Origin: Bradyrhizobium sp. MOS002
GTDB taxonomy: Bacteria > Pseudomonadota > Alphaproteobacteria > Rhizobiales > Xanthobacteraceae
NCBI RefSeq assembly: GCF_003020115.1
Contig: NZ_PYFX01000003.1
Coordinates: 620,001-684,000 of the forward strand
Direction of reading: 5' to 3'
Length of the DNA: 64,000 nt
The notes beneath the pieces are model-generated. The model ran no database searches and had not been told where the DNA came from. It saw nothing but the letters and a program-made list of their open reading frames with translations. The stretch's first letter is position 1, and each line of letters begins with the position of its first letter. Both the position numbers and the translations under genes were made by a program. This document shows, one piece after another, positions 8,477 to 16,487 of the stretch.

Positions 8477-8570
8477 ACCCGCTCAAGCAAAAGGCTGCAC
8501 CAAGCGCAAAAGCCGGCTCAGTCGATGTCCCATCGTATTGTTATTGCTGGATTTTTATCGAACCGACCGA

Positions 8571-8587
8571 CGGCACGCGACTTGCAT
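8571..8587 (+). promoter_or_regulatory. sigma-54 promoter of the nitrite channel-kinase operon
   Basis: CGGCACGCGACTTGCAT: GG at -24, exactly ten bases, GC at -12, a close match to TGGCACG-N4-TTGC. It predicts a start near 8596 and a leader of about 215 nt. That leader opens with GTC-AACGAC-GAC (8598-8609), the same six-base loop seen in the nrtA and narK leaders, followed by a CTGCAGCC/GGCTGCAG hairpin with a six-base loop (8630-8651). Confidence 0.65.
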
Positions 8588-8810
8588 TTCACTTCGCGTC
8601 AACGACGACTGCGGCTTGACCGCAATACTGCAGCCTGTGGCGGCTGCAGTCCGGAAGCTCACCTGCTTCGCGGCCCCATCCTCGTGACGCGATTCCCACG
8701 GCTTCCAAATTCTCCCGGCCCACGCGCGGCAGATACCCCGCACGGCCAATAACTTTCAGTGGCGCACTCCAGGGCGCCTCGATCTCTCTTACGAAGCAAA
8801 AGGAACATCG

Positions 8811-9650
8811 ATGTCGTATCTCGCGCCTTCGGAATTCGTCACCAAGATGGTGGATGCGGGCGAGTCCAAAGTCTTCATGTCCACCCGGGATACCATCATC
8901 CGGGCCTACATGGCCGGCGCCATCCTGGCGCTCGCGGCATGGTTCGCCGTCACGATCAACGTGAATACGGGGCAGCCGCTGATCGGCGCGTTGCTGTTCC
9001 CGGTCGGATTCTCGATGCTCTATTTGTTGGGCTTCGACCTTTTGACCGGCGTGTTCGTGCTGGCGCCGCTGGCGCTGATCGACAAGCGCCCAGGCGTCAC
9101 CATCGGAGGCGTATTGCGGAACTGGGGCCTCGTCTTCATCGGCAATTTCGCAGGAGCCCTCACGGTGGCCTTCATGATGGCCTTCGTCACGACCTTCGGC
9201 TTTACGCAGGATCCGGACAAGGTCGGCGCGGCGATCGGCAATATCGGCGAAGGCCGCACGCTCGGCTATGCAGCGCACGGCGCGGCCGGCATGGCGACGC
9301 TGTTTATCCGCGGAATGCTCTGCAACTGGATGGTCTCGACCGGCGTCGTCGGCGCCATGATCTCGACCTCCGTCCCCGGCAAGGTCATCGCGATGTGGAT
9401 GCCCATCCTGGTGTTCTTCTACATGGTGTTCGAGCATTCCGTCGTGAACATGTTCCTGTTCCCGTCGGGGCTGATGCTGCACTCAAAATTCTCGATCATG
9501 GATTATCTGATCTGGAACGAGATCCCGACCGTGCTCGGCAACCTCGTGGGCGGCCTCGCCTTCACCGGCATGACTCTCTACGCCACGCACGTCTTGACCC
9601 AGCCGAAGCGCCAGGCCGGCAAGGCCACGTCGCCCCGCGTCGCAGCCTGA
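8811..9650 (+). CDS. formate/nitrite transporter family channel (NirC/FocA-like)
   Basis: 279 aa membrane protein with the FNT pattern: six hydrophobic segments, GNFAGALTVAFMMAF in the middle and the late FEHSVVNMFLFPSG motif. The family conducts small monovalent anions such as nitrite and formate. Nitrate-operon context and a sigma-54 promoter favour nitrite. The ATG at 8811 has AAAAGGAACATCG upstream. A terminator-like hairpin follows directly, after which the kinase-phosphatase gene begins. Confidence 0.88.
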   Translation: MSYLAPSEFVTKMVDAGESKVFMSTRDTIIRAYMAGAILALAAWFAVTINVNTGQPLIGALLFPVGFSMLYLLGFDLLTGVFVLAPLALIDKRPGVTIGGVLRNWGLVFIGNFAGALTVAFMMAFVTTFGFTQDPDKVGAAIGNIGEGRTLGYAAHGAAGMATLFIRGMLCNWMVSTGVVGAMISTSVPGKVIAMWMPILVFFYMVFEHSVVNMFLFPSGLMLHSKFSIMDYLIWNEIPTVLGNLVGGLAFTGMTLYATHVLTQPKRQAGKATSPRVAA

Positions 9651-9661
9651 TACGTCTCGAC

Positions 9662-9696
9662 AGGAGAGCCTCGCCCGATCAGGGTGAGGCTCTCCT
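9662..9696 (+). terminator. hairpin between the nitrite channel and the kinase-phosphatase gene
   Basis: AGGAGAGCCTC (9662-9672) pairs perfectly with GAGGCTCTCCT (9686-9696), an 11-bp stem followed by only TTTG. It ends 9 nt before the next ATG, so partial termination could set the ratio of the two proteins. Confidence 0.65.
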
Positions 9697-9705
9697 TTGC
9701 CGGTG

Positions 9706-11442
9706 ATGACGATGACCCGCGGACTTCAGATTTCGGTCGGCCAGCACTCCGACAAGGGTCGCAAGCCCATCAACCAGGATTTTCACGGCGTCCTCGTTCC
9801 GGACGAGCCGATGCTCAGCCTGAAGGGCATTGCGGCCGTTCTCGCCGATGGCATCTCGAGCAGCACGGTGAGCCAGATCGCCAGCGAGTCGGCGGTCAAG
9901 AGCTTCCTGATGGACTATTACTGCACGTCGGAATCCTGGACGGTGAAGACCTCCGCACGCCGCGTGCTGGATGCGACCAATTCCTGGCTGCACGCGCAGA
10001 CGCGCAAGAGCCAATATGCCTATGACCGCGACAAGGGTTATGTCTGCACGCTGAGCGCCATGGTCATCAAGGCGACCACCGCGCACATCTTCCACGTCGG
10101 GGACTGTCGCATCTACCGCGTGGCGGGCAAGGCGCTCGAGCAGCTGACCGACGATCACCGGATCATCGTGTCCTCGGAGCAGACCTATCTCGGCCGTGCG
10201 CTCGGCATCAATCCGCAGCTCGAGATCGACTACCAGAGTTTCGAGATCGAGACGGGCGACACTTTCCTGCTGGCGACCGACGGCGCCTATGAATTCGTCG
10301 ACGCGCGCTTCATCACGAGCGCGCTCAGCGAGCATGCAGCCGAGCTCGACGGGGCGGCGAAGGCGATCGTCGAGGAAGCCTACCGGCGCGGCAGCGACGA
10401 CAACATCACGGTCCAGATCCTCCGCATCGATGCGGTGCCGCAGCGCGAGCCGGCCGGCATCTTCAACCAGACTTCCCAACTGCCGCTTCCCCCGCTGCCG
10501 GAGCCGCGGGCAATCTTCGACGGCTACAGGATCGTCCGCGAAATCCACGGCAGCAACCGCAGTCACATCTACCTTGCCGTCGACGCAGTGACCGAGGAGC
10601 CGGTCGCGCTGAAGCTTCCGTCGATCGATTTGCGCGACAATGCCGCCTACCTGAAGCGCTTCCTGATGGAGGAGTGGATCGCGCGCCGGATCGACAGCCC
10701 GCACGTGCTGAAGCCGTTGTCGCAGTCGAAACGGCGCAGCTACCTCTACGTCGCGACCGAATTCGTCGAAGGTCAGACATTGCGGCAGTGGATGACGGAC
10801 AATCCGCGCCCCGATCTCGAAACCGTCCGCGGACTGATCGAGCAAATTGCCGCGGGCCTGCGCGCCTTCCACCGCATGGAAATGCTGCATCAGGACCTCA
10901 GGCCCGACAACATCCTGATCGACAAGACCGGCACCGCGAAGATCATCGACTTCGGATCGGTCAAGGTGGCAGGCGTCGCGGAGGCCGCGCCGCAGGACGA
11001 GACCGACGAAATTCTGGGAACGGTCCAGTACACGGCGCCGGAATATTTTCTTGGACAAGGCGGCTCGCCGCGCTCCGACATGTTTTCACTCGCCGTGATC
11101 TGCTACCAGATGCTGACGGGAAAGCTTCCCTACGGCACTCAAATCGCCAGGATCCGGCGCAAGGCGGACGTGCGGAGGCTCAAATATCGCCCGGCCGACG
11201 ACGACAGCAACGTGCCCGCCTGGGTCGACGGCGCGCTCAGACGTGCGCTCCATCCGGATCCCTACAAGCGGCACGAGGATCTGTCCGAATTCGTCTTCGA
11301 GCTTCGCACGCCCAATCCGGCCTATCTCGACACGCGGATCACGCCGCTTTTGGAGCGCAGCCCGCTGATGTTCTGGAAATTGACCACGGCGGCGCTCGCC
11401 TGCATCGTCGTGGTCCTGCTTGCGATGTTGCACGCACGCTGA
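9706..11442 (+). CDS. PP2C phosphatase - Ser/Thr protein kinase fusion, membrane-anchored
   Basis: 578 aa from the ATG at 9706 (a second ATG at 9712; the frame also opens with a TTG at 9697 inside the terminator stem). Residues about 5-245 are a PP2C-type phosphatase with its metal-site acidic motifs (LADGIS, GDCRIYR, ATDGAYEF, GSDDNIT). Residues about 270-525 are a Hanks-type kinase: VALK with Lys303, catalytic loop HQD (395-397) and DFG with Asp415, then TAPEYF. The catalytic loop reads HQDLRPDN, with Arg where most kinases have Lys after Asp. A single hydrophobic segment at about 553-574 anchors the C-terminus. Such fusions recur beside nitrate/nitrite transport genes; the substrate is unknown. 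Confidence 0.88.
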   Translation: MTMTRGLQISVGQHSDKGRKPINQDFHGVLVPDEPMLSLKGIAAVLADGISSSTVSQIASESAVKSFLMDYYCTSESWTVKTSARRVLDATNSWLHAQTRKSQYAYDRDKGYVCTLSAMVIKATTAHIFHVGDCRIYRVAGKALEQLTDDHRIIVSSEQTYLGRALGINPQLEIDYQSFEIETGDTFLLATDGAYEFVDARFITSALSEHAAELDGAAKAIVEEAYRRGSDDNITVQILRIDAVPQREPAGIFNQTSQLPLPPLPEPRAIFDGYRIVREIHGSNRSHIYLAVDAVTEEPVALKLPSIDLRDNAAYLKRFLMEEWIARRIDSPHVLKPLSQSKRRSYLYVATEFVEGQTLRQWMTDNPRPDLETVRGLIEQIAAGLRAFHRMEMLHQDLRPDNILIDKTGTAKIIDFGSVKVAGVAEAAPQDETDEILGTVQYTAPEYFLGQGGSPRSDMFSLAVICYQMLTGKLPYGTQIARIRRKADVRRLKYRPADDDSNVPAWVDGALRRALHPDPYKRHEDLSEFVFELRTPNPAYLDTRITPLLERSPLMFWKLTTAALACIVVVLLAMLHAR

Positions 11443-11465
11443 TCAGGGGTGTGGCCTCGCAAGGG

Positions 11466-12140
11466 TCACCACGTGATCAGCGGAGAACGATGCAGCCAGG
11501 CATCGGCGCGCACCTGATCCAGCACGAATTTCGCGACGTCTTCGCGCGCTATGCTGCCGCCATGGAAGCCCGAGAGATCCGTCAGGGCCCGGGCCGAGCC
11601 GCGGCCGGGCTTGCTATTCAGGATCGAGGGGCGAACCAGGACCCAGTCCAGCCCGCTGTCTCTGACGATCGCTTCCTGCCGGTTCTTGTCGTCGTACACC
11701 TTCTTCAGGAGAAGCGGAAAGATCACATTGTCGAACAGAAAGCCGCCATGCCCGGCACTGTCGCCGGCGCCCATTCCCGTGATGCAAACCAGCCGCGAGA
11801 CCTGCTCGGCCTTCATCGCGTTCGCGAGCGCGCGCGTCGCGGTCGAGAGAAGCGTCACCTCGCGGAACGGACTTACCGGTGTACCCAGCGCACTGACGAC
11901 GGCGTCACGGCCTTTGAGGGCTTCGCGCAAGACTCTTTCATCGCGGGCGTCTCCGACGATGAGATTCGCCCCCGTGATGTCACTTGCCTTCTCGGCGGAG
12001 CGCACCAGCACGGTGACGTCGTAGCCTCGCGCTACCGCCTGGCTGACGATCAGGCGACCGGTGGCACCGGTCGCTCCAAGCAGCAATATCTTCGTTGCGC
12101 CTTCCGGATCCGCCGGAACAGTAGCGGTTGAAGAGATCAT
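11466..12140 (-). CDS. NAD(P)-binding atypical SDR (NAD-dependent epimerase-like)
   Basis: 224 aa protein with an N-terminal Rossmann motif LLLGATGATGRLIV (residues 19-32), typical of NmrA-like or flavin-reductase-like (BlvrB-type) atypical SDRs. It lacks a classical YxxxK catalytic pair. The substrate cannot be told. The ATG at 12140 has AAGGAA upstream. It lies 42 nt after the neighbouring NmrA-like gene on the same strand, so the two are probably co-transcribed and controlled by the divergent LysR gene. Confidence 0.8.
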   Translation of the reverse strand: MISSTATVPADPEGATKILLLGATGATGRLIVSQAVARGYDVTVLVRSAEKASDITGANLIVGDARDERVLREALKGRDAVVSALGTPVSPFREVTLLSTATRALANAMKAEQVSRLVCITGMGAGDSAGHGGFLFDNVIFPLLLKKVYDDKNRQEAIVRDSGLDWVLVRPSILNSKPGRGSARALTDLSGFHGGSIAREDVAKFVLDQVRADAWLHRSPLITW

Positions 12141-12182
12141 GATAAGATTCCTTGTTGTCGTGATTGGGACGTGCCCCTGCCG

Positions 12183-13052
12183 TCAGGCAGAGGCCGATAT
12201 CTCGGAGACGAAGTCGCGATAGGAGCGCAGGGGGCGGCCCAACAGCGCGGTCAGTCGCTCGACGTCGCCGGCCTCGGGGACCATTCCCTCGGTGAGGAAA
12301 CGCTCGCTCATCAGCCGCATATCGAAAGCCATCCAGCTCGGCATGAACTGCCTGAGGTTCTTCTCGAAGCCGGCGGTATCGTCACCGGGATAGGCGATCG
12401 TGCGGCCCAGCACCTCCGACCAGACGGCGGCGGCTTGCGCGCCGGTCAGCGTATCAGGACCGACGAGATTGATGCGCGTGAGCGGAAGCGGTGTGGCGGC
12501 GCGCTCACGACGGATGAGCTCGAGAGCCGCGATCTCGCCGATGTCGCGTACATCGATCATGGCAAGCCCCTTGCTCCCGATCGGCATCGGGTAGATGCCA
12601 TATCCGGTCACCACGTCCTTGATCGTGAGATCGTTGTTCATGAAATAGGCGGGGCGCAGGATGGTGGCGTTGAAGCCCATCTGCTCGATCATCCGCTCGA
12701 CGCCGAACTTGCCGGCAAAGTGCGGCACGTTCACGTAGCGATCGCTGTGGATCACCGAGAGGTAGACGACCCGCTCGACGCCGGCCTCGCGGGCGAGGTT
12801 GAGCGCGATCAGTGCCTGCGTGAATTCATCCGGCACGACTGCGTTGAGCAGGAACAGGGTCGAGACGCCCGTGAACGCGCTGCGGACTGAGTCGACGTCG
12901 AGCAAATCACCCTGCAAGATGGTGACGCCAGCCGGCAAGTTTGCCTTTGCGGGATCGCGAGCGAGGGCGCGGACATCGGCGCCGCGCTTGACGAGCTGTT
13001 CGACGACGTTGCGGCCGATGGTGCCGGTTGCGCCAGTAACGAGGATGGTCAT
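12183..13052 (-). CDS. NmrA-family NAD(P)-binding protein
   Basis: 289 aa atypical SDR of the NmrA/HSCARG type: TILVTGATGTIGRNVVEQL at the N-terminus is the GxxGxxG nucleotide site, and the C-terminal half has the NmrA-like lid. Members act as redox sensors or as oxidoreductases (for example azoreductase- or quinone-reductase-like). I prefer the ATG at 13052, seven nt after GGAG, over a GTG at 13061. Divergent from a LysR gene with a palindrome between them. Confidence 0.82.
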   Translation of the reverse strand: MTILVTGATGTIGRNVVEQLVKRGADVRALARDPAKANLPAGVTILQGDLLDVDSVRSAFTGVSTLFLLNAVVPDEFTQALIALNLAREAGVERVVYLSVIHSDRYVNVPHFAGKFGVERMIEQMGFNATILRPAYFMNNDLTIKDVVTGYGIYPMPIGSKGLAMIDVRDIGEIAALELIRRERAATPLPLTRINLVGPDTLTGAQAAAVWSEVLGRTIAYPGDDTAGFEKNLRQFMPSWMAFDMRLMSERFLTEGMVPEAGDVERLTALLGRPLRSYRDFVSEISASA

Positions 13053-13114
13053 GGGGATCACTCCGGTTGGGGTTAGAAGACATCCCCAAATTAGTGATCC
13101 ACATTCGGACCGAT

Positions 13115-13140
13115 AGACGGTATAAATAGACAGACCGTCT
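13115..13140. promoter_or_regulatory. palindromic operator between NmrA-like gene and LysR
   Basis: AGACGGT-N12-ACCGTCT, a perfect 7-bp inverted repeat centred in the 101-nt divergent promoter. It is the expected place and shape for the LysR protein encoded at 13154. Confidence 0.55.
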
Positions 13141-13153
13141 CACTGGTGGAACG

Positions 13154-14047
13154 ATGGACCTGCTCGCACTTGCCGATTTCAATCTCGTCGCCCGGCACGG
13201 CGGGTTCGGACGGGCCGCACGGGCCGCCGGACGCCCGAAAGCCACCCTGTCCCGGCGGGTCGCCGAGCTCGAAGCGGCGCTCGACCTGCGCCTGTTCGAA
13301 CGGGGAGCGCGCACCCTGAAACTCACGCAGGAAGGGCGCGCCCTTTACGAGCGGACGGGGGCCTTGCTCACCGAGCTCGACGAGACGGCGACAGCGATCG
13401 CTTCGGGTGGGGACAGGCCGCGCGGGCACTTGCGGATCAGCGCGCCATTGCTGTTCTCGCAGACTGCAATGGGAAACCTCGCGGCCGGGTTTGCGCTCAG
13501 ATACCCGGAGGTCCGTCTTGAGGTCACGACGGAAGACCGGTCCGTCGACATGGTGGAGGAAGGGTATGATTTGGTGATCCGGGTCAATCCCGATCCGGAT
13601 GACAGCCTTGTCGGACGAATCTTTCTGCGCGATCGGCTGGTGGTGGTAGCGAGCCCGGACCTGAAACGACCGAGAGAGGGCATCGCTGTGCCGGCTGTCA
13701 TGCGCGGCGCGGGCGACCAACTGACAAGCTGGGAATTCACCGTGCCAGGCGGAAGATCGCGCATCGCGATTGATCCGGTCCTTCGCCTGTCATCGCTCGT
13801 CATGGTTCGCGATGCAGTCCGGGCGGGCGTCGGCGCCGCCCGCCTTCCGGTGTCACTGGTCAGTCACGATTTGGCTGCCGGCACGCTGGTGCATTGGGGC
13901 GACATCGATGGACCAGAGATCGCGTTGTGGACGCTCTATCCGTCGCGCCGGCTCCTGAGCGCGCGCGTATCCGCCTTCCTCGACTTCATGAAAGAAGCCT
14001 TTCCGACGGGGACGCCTGACGAGCTGGCGGCCTTTATCGGGAGGTAA
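13154..14047 (+). CDS. LysR-family transcriptional regulator
   Basis: 297 aa LTTR. The N-terminal winged helix-turn-helix (residues 1-60) contains GGFGRAARAAGRPKATLSRRVAELE, and a substrate-binding domain follows (residues 90-290). Part of the CrgA-like subgroup by its HTH sequence. It is transcribed away from the NmrA-like gene and probably represses or activates that operon in response to an unknown aromatic or redox signal. Confidence 0.87.
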   Translation: MDLLALADFNLVARHGGFGRAARAAGRPKATLSRRVAELEAALDLRLFERGARTLKLTQEGRALYERTGALLTELDETATAIASGGDRPRGHLRISAPLLFSQTAMGNLAAGFALRYPEVRLEVTTEDRSVDMVEEGYDLVIRVNPDPDDSLVGRIFLRDRLVVVASPDLKRPREGIAVPAVMRGAGDQLTSWEFTVPGGRSRIAIDPVLRLSSLVMVRDAVRAGVGAARLPVSLVSHDLAAGTLVHWGDIDGPEIALWTLYPSRRLLSARVSAFLDFMKEAFPTGTPDELAAFIGR

Positions 14048-14077
14048 GAGGCGGCGCGCGCTGCTCGCGCCTGACGG

Positions 14078-14995
14078 TCAGGCGTGCTCGTCCGCCTTCG
14101 TCCCCAGCGGCTTCGGCGCCATGCCGCCGCCCGGCTTGAGGTGGAATTCGTAGCTCATCAGGTGCCACTGCCCGTTCGCCTTGGTGCCGTCGGGCATCTC
14201 AAGGTCGTTGCGCGGCTCGACCTTGGCGACGAGTTCGTCCTTCACACCGAACACCACGTCGGAATCCAGATATTTGTCGCCGTCCATGAAGACGTGGGTG
14301 ATCAGCGGCTCGTAGCCCTTGGCATTGACCAGGAAGTGCACATGCGCCGGACGCATCGGGTGGCGGTTGGTCTGCACGATCATCTCGCCGACCGGGCCGT
14401 CGGTCGGGATCGGGTAGCTGCACGGCAAAATGGTGCGGAAGAAGAAGCGGCCGTCGCTGTCGGTGATGAAGCGCGCCCGCGCCGAGGCGCCGACCTCGTC
14501 ATAGTTCGGCTTCTGCGAGTCGTAGAAGCCGTCATCGTCGGCATGCCAGACGTCGACGGGGACATTCGCGAGCGGCTTGCCCTTGAGATCGGTGACACGG
14601 CTCTGCACGAACATCCGTTCGCCGGTTTGATTGTTCGGAGAGATGTCGGTGCCGTGCGCCGTCACCTTGTGCTCGCCGACATAAAACGGCCCGAGCACGG
14701 TGGTCTGGGTGGCGCCCTCGCGCTCGCGATGGTTGACCGCGTCGACCAGCATGGAGACGCCGAGCACGTCGGACAGGAGGATGAATTCCTGGCGGGTGTC
14801 CGTGCACTTCTGGCCGGTGCGGGTCAGGAAATCGATGGCGTATTCCCATTCCTCGAAGGTGAGGCCGGTCTTGCTCACGTAATCGTGCAGCGACTTCACC
14901 AATTCCTGGAGCAGGAATTTCGCGCGCGGGTCGGGCGTCTGGTCAAAGCTCCGGACGACGGCTTCGGTGAGTTCGGTCTCGTTGAACTGGGTCAT
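14078..14995 (-). CDS. intradiol ring-cleavage dioxygenase (hydroxyquinol/catechol 1,2-dioxygenase type)
   Basis: 305 aa non-haem Fe(III) enzyme. The four iron ligands of the family are in place: Tyr158 (DDDGFYD), Tyr194 (PCSYPIPTDGPVG), His218 and His220 (RPAHVHF), with Arg215 nearby. The N-terminal helical dimerisation domain (about 100 residues) is the catechol/hydroxyquinol 1,2-dioxygenase type. It opens the ring between two adjacent hydroxyls to a muconate or maleylacetate precursor. No maleylacetate reductase or muconate genes adjoin it, so the substrate (hydroxyquinol is favoured) stays open. Confidence 0.88.
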   Translation of the reverse strand: MTQFNETELTEAVVRSFDQTPDPRAKFLLQELVKSLHDYVSKTGLTFEEWEYAIDFLTRTGQKCTDTRQEFILLSDVLGVSMLVDAVNHREREGATQTTVLGPFYVGEHKVTAHGTDISPNNQTGERMFVQSRVTDLKGKPLANVPVDVWHADDDGFYDSQKPNYDEVGASARARFITDSDGRFFFRTILPCSYPIPTDGPVGEMIVQTNRHPMRPAHVHFLVNAKGYEPLITHVFMDGDKYLDSDVVFGVKDELVAKVEPRNDLEMPDGTKANGQWHLMSYEFHLKPGGGMAPKPLGTKADEHA

Positions 14996-15164
14996 GGTGC
15001 GTTTGCCTGCGTTTTCTCATTGGCCCGTTGGGATCTTTTGGGCTGCTTGGAGGCGTTCCACCCTGGAGCCTACACCAAACAGCCGGCCGGCGTTAAGCGC
15101 GACCGGCTTGGAATGAGACCGCCATTTCGGCTATCAACGTCGGACAAACTGCCCGGAGGAACTG

Positions 15165-16439
15165 ATGCTCGCCCCTACCCCCGCCTCGCCCGAATCCGTC
15201 GGTATGTCCAAGGTCGCGCTCGACCGCGTCGATGCGCATCTGAAGAGCCGGTACATCGATGCCGGTCGCTTCCCGGGCACGCATCTCCTGGTCTATCGCC
15301 GTGGCAAGATCGCCCACAGCTCGGTGCAGGGTTTTGCCGACCTCGAGCGCAAGCTGCCGGTCAAGGACGACACCATCTACCGCATCTATTCCATGACCAA
15401 GCCGCTCACCAGCGTCGCCTTCATGATGCTGGTCGAGCAAGGCCTCGTCGCGATCGACGAGCCCGTCGCCAAGTACATTCCGGAATGGAAGGATCTCGGC
15501 GTGTTCGTCGCCGGCACCGCGCCTTCCTTCCTGACCCGGCCGCCGTCGCGGCCGATGCTGATCGTCGACCTCTTGCGCCACACCTCCGGCCTGACTTACG
15601 GCTTCCAGCAGCGCTCGAACGTCGATGCCGCCTACCGCGCTGAAAAGATCGGCGAGGTCGAAAAATCAGGCACGCTCCAGACCATGATCGAGAGCCTCGC
15701 GAAAATCCCGCTGGAGTTCTCACCGGGCGAGGCCTGGAACTACTCGGTCGCGACCGACGTGCTCGGCTACCTCGTCGGCAAGATCTCCGGGATTCCCTTC
15801 GAGCAGTTCCTGAAACAACGCATCCTCGATCCGCTCGGCATGACCGACACCGACTTCCACGTGCAGGCTTCCAAGGCCCACCGGTTCGCCGCCTGTTACT
15901 CGGCCGACCCGGGTGGCGGCATGACCTTCCATGCCGGCCAGCGCCGTGAGGGCCTGACATTGCAGGACGATCCGGCGAAGAGCTCGTTCCTGTCACCGCC
16001 ATCCTTGATCTCAGGCGGCGGCGGACTGTGCTCGACGACGGCCGACTATCTTACCTTCTGCCGTGCGCTGCTCAACGGCGGCGAACTCGGCGGCGTCAGG
16101 CTGATCGGACCGAAGACGCTGGCGCTGATGACGACCAACCACATTCCGGGCGGCCGCTTTCTCCCCGAGGTGTCGCGCTCGCTGTTCTCCGAAGCGACCT
16201 ACAACGGCATCGGCTTCGGCCTCGGCTTCGCCGTGACCATGCGCCCGGCCGAGACGCTGGTTGCCGGCAGCCCCGGCGAATATAATTGGGGCGGTGCTGC
16301 CACGACGTCGTTCTGGATCGACCCGGCCGAGGAGATGATCACCATCTTCATGACGCAGGTGCTGCCATCCAGCGCCTACCCGCTCCGGCGCGAGCTGCGG
16401 AGCATGGTCTACGCCGCGATCACCGAGAGCAATCTCTAG
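15165..16439 (+). CDS. serine hydrolase of the class C beta-lactamase/esterase family
   Basis: 424 aa beta-lactamase-fold hydrolase. Active-site SxxK is Ser76-Met-Thr-Lys79 (YRIYSMTKP), and the second motif is YSV within EAWNYSVATDVLG. No signal peptide is seen, so it is likely a cytoplasmic esterase (EstB-like) rather than a secreted beta-lactamase. The ATG has GGAGG six nt upstream. Divergent from the dioxygenase gene (169-nt gap). Confidence 0.85.
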   Translation: MLAPTPASPESVGMSKVALDRVDAHLKSRYIDAGRFPGTHLLVYRRGKIAHSSVQGFADLERKLPVKDDTIYRIYSMTKPLTSVAFMMLVEQGLVAIDEPVAKYIPEWKDLGVFVAGTAPSFLTRPPSRPMLIVDLLRHTSGLTYGFQQRSNVDAAYRAEKIGEVEKSGTLQTMIESLAKIPLEFSPGEAWNYSVATDVLGYLVGKISGIPFEQFLKQRILDPLGMTDTDFHVQASKAHRFAACYSADPGGGMTFHAGQRREGLTLQDDPAKSSFLSPPSLISGGGGLCSTTADYLTFCRALLNGGELGGVRLIGPKTLALMTTNHIPGGRFLPEVSRSLFSEATYNGIGFGLGFAVTMRPAETLVAGSPGEYNWGGAATTSFWIDPAEEMITIFMTQVLPSSAYPLRRELRSMVYAAITESNL

Positions 16440-16450
16440 GAAACACGACC

Positions 16451-16478
16451 GATCCCGCGGCATCAGAGCCGCGGGATC
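16451..16478. terminator. bidirectional terminator hairpin between hydrolase and dctM
   Basis: GATCCCGCGGC (16451-16461), loop ATCAGA, GCCGCGGGATC (16468-16478): a perfect 11-bp stem between two convergent genes. No T-run on either side. Confidence 0.6.
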
Positions 16479-16487
16479 AAGCCCCGC

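Noticed and set aside
14084-15643. 519-codon plus-strand frame over the dioxygenase
   Set aside because: Antisense shadow of the dioxygenase, then an out-of-frame reading of the serine hydrolase.
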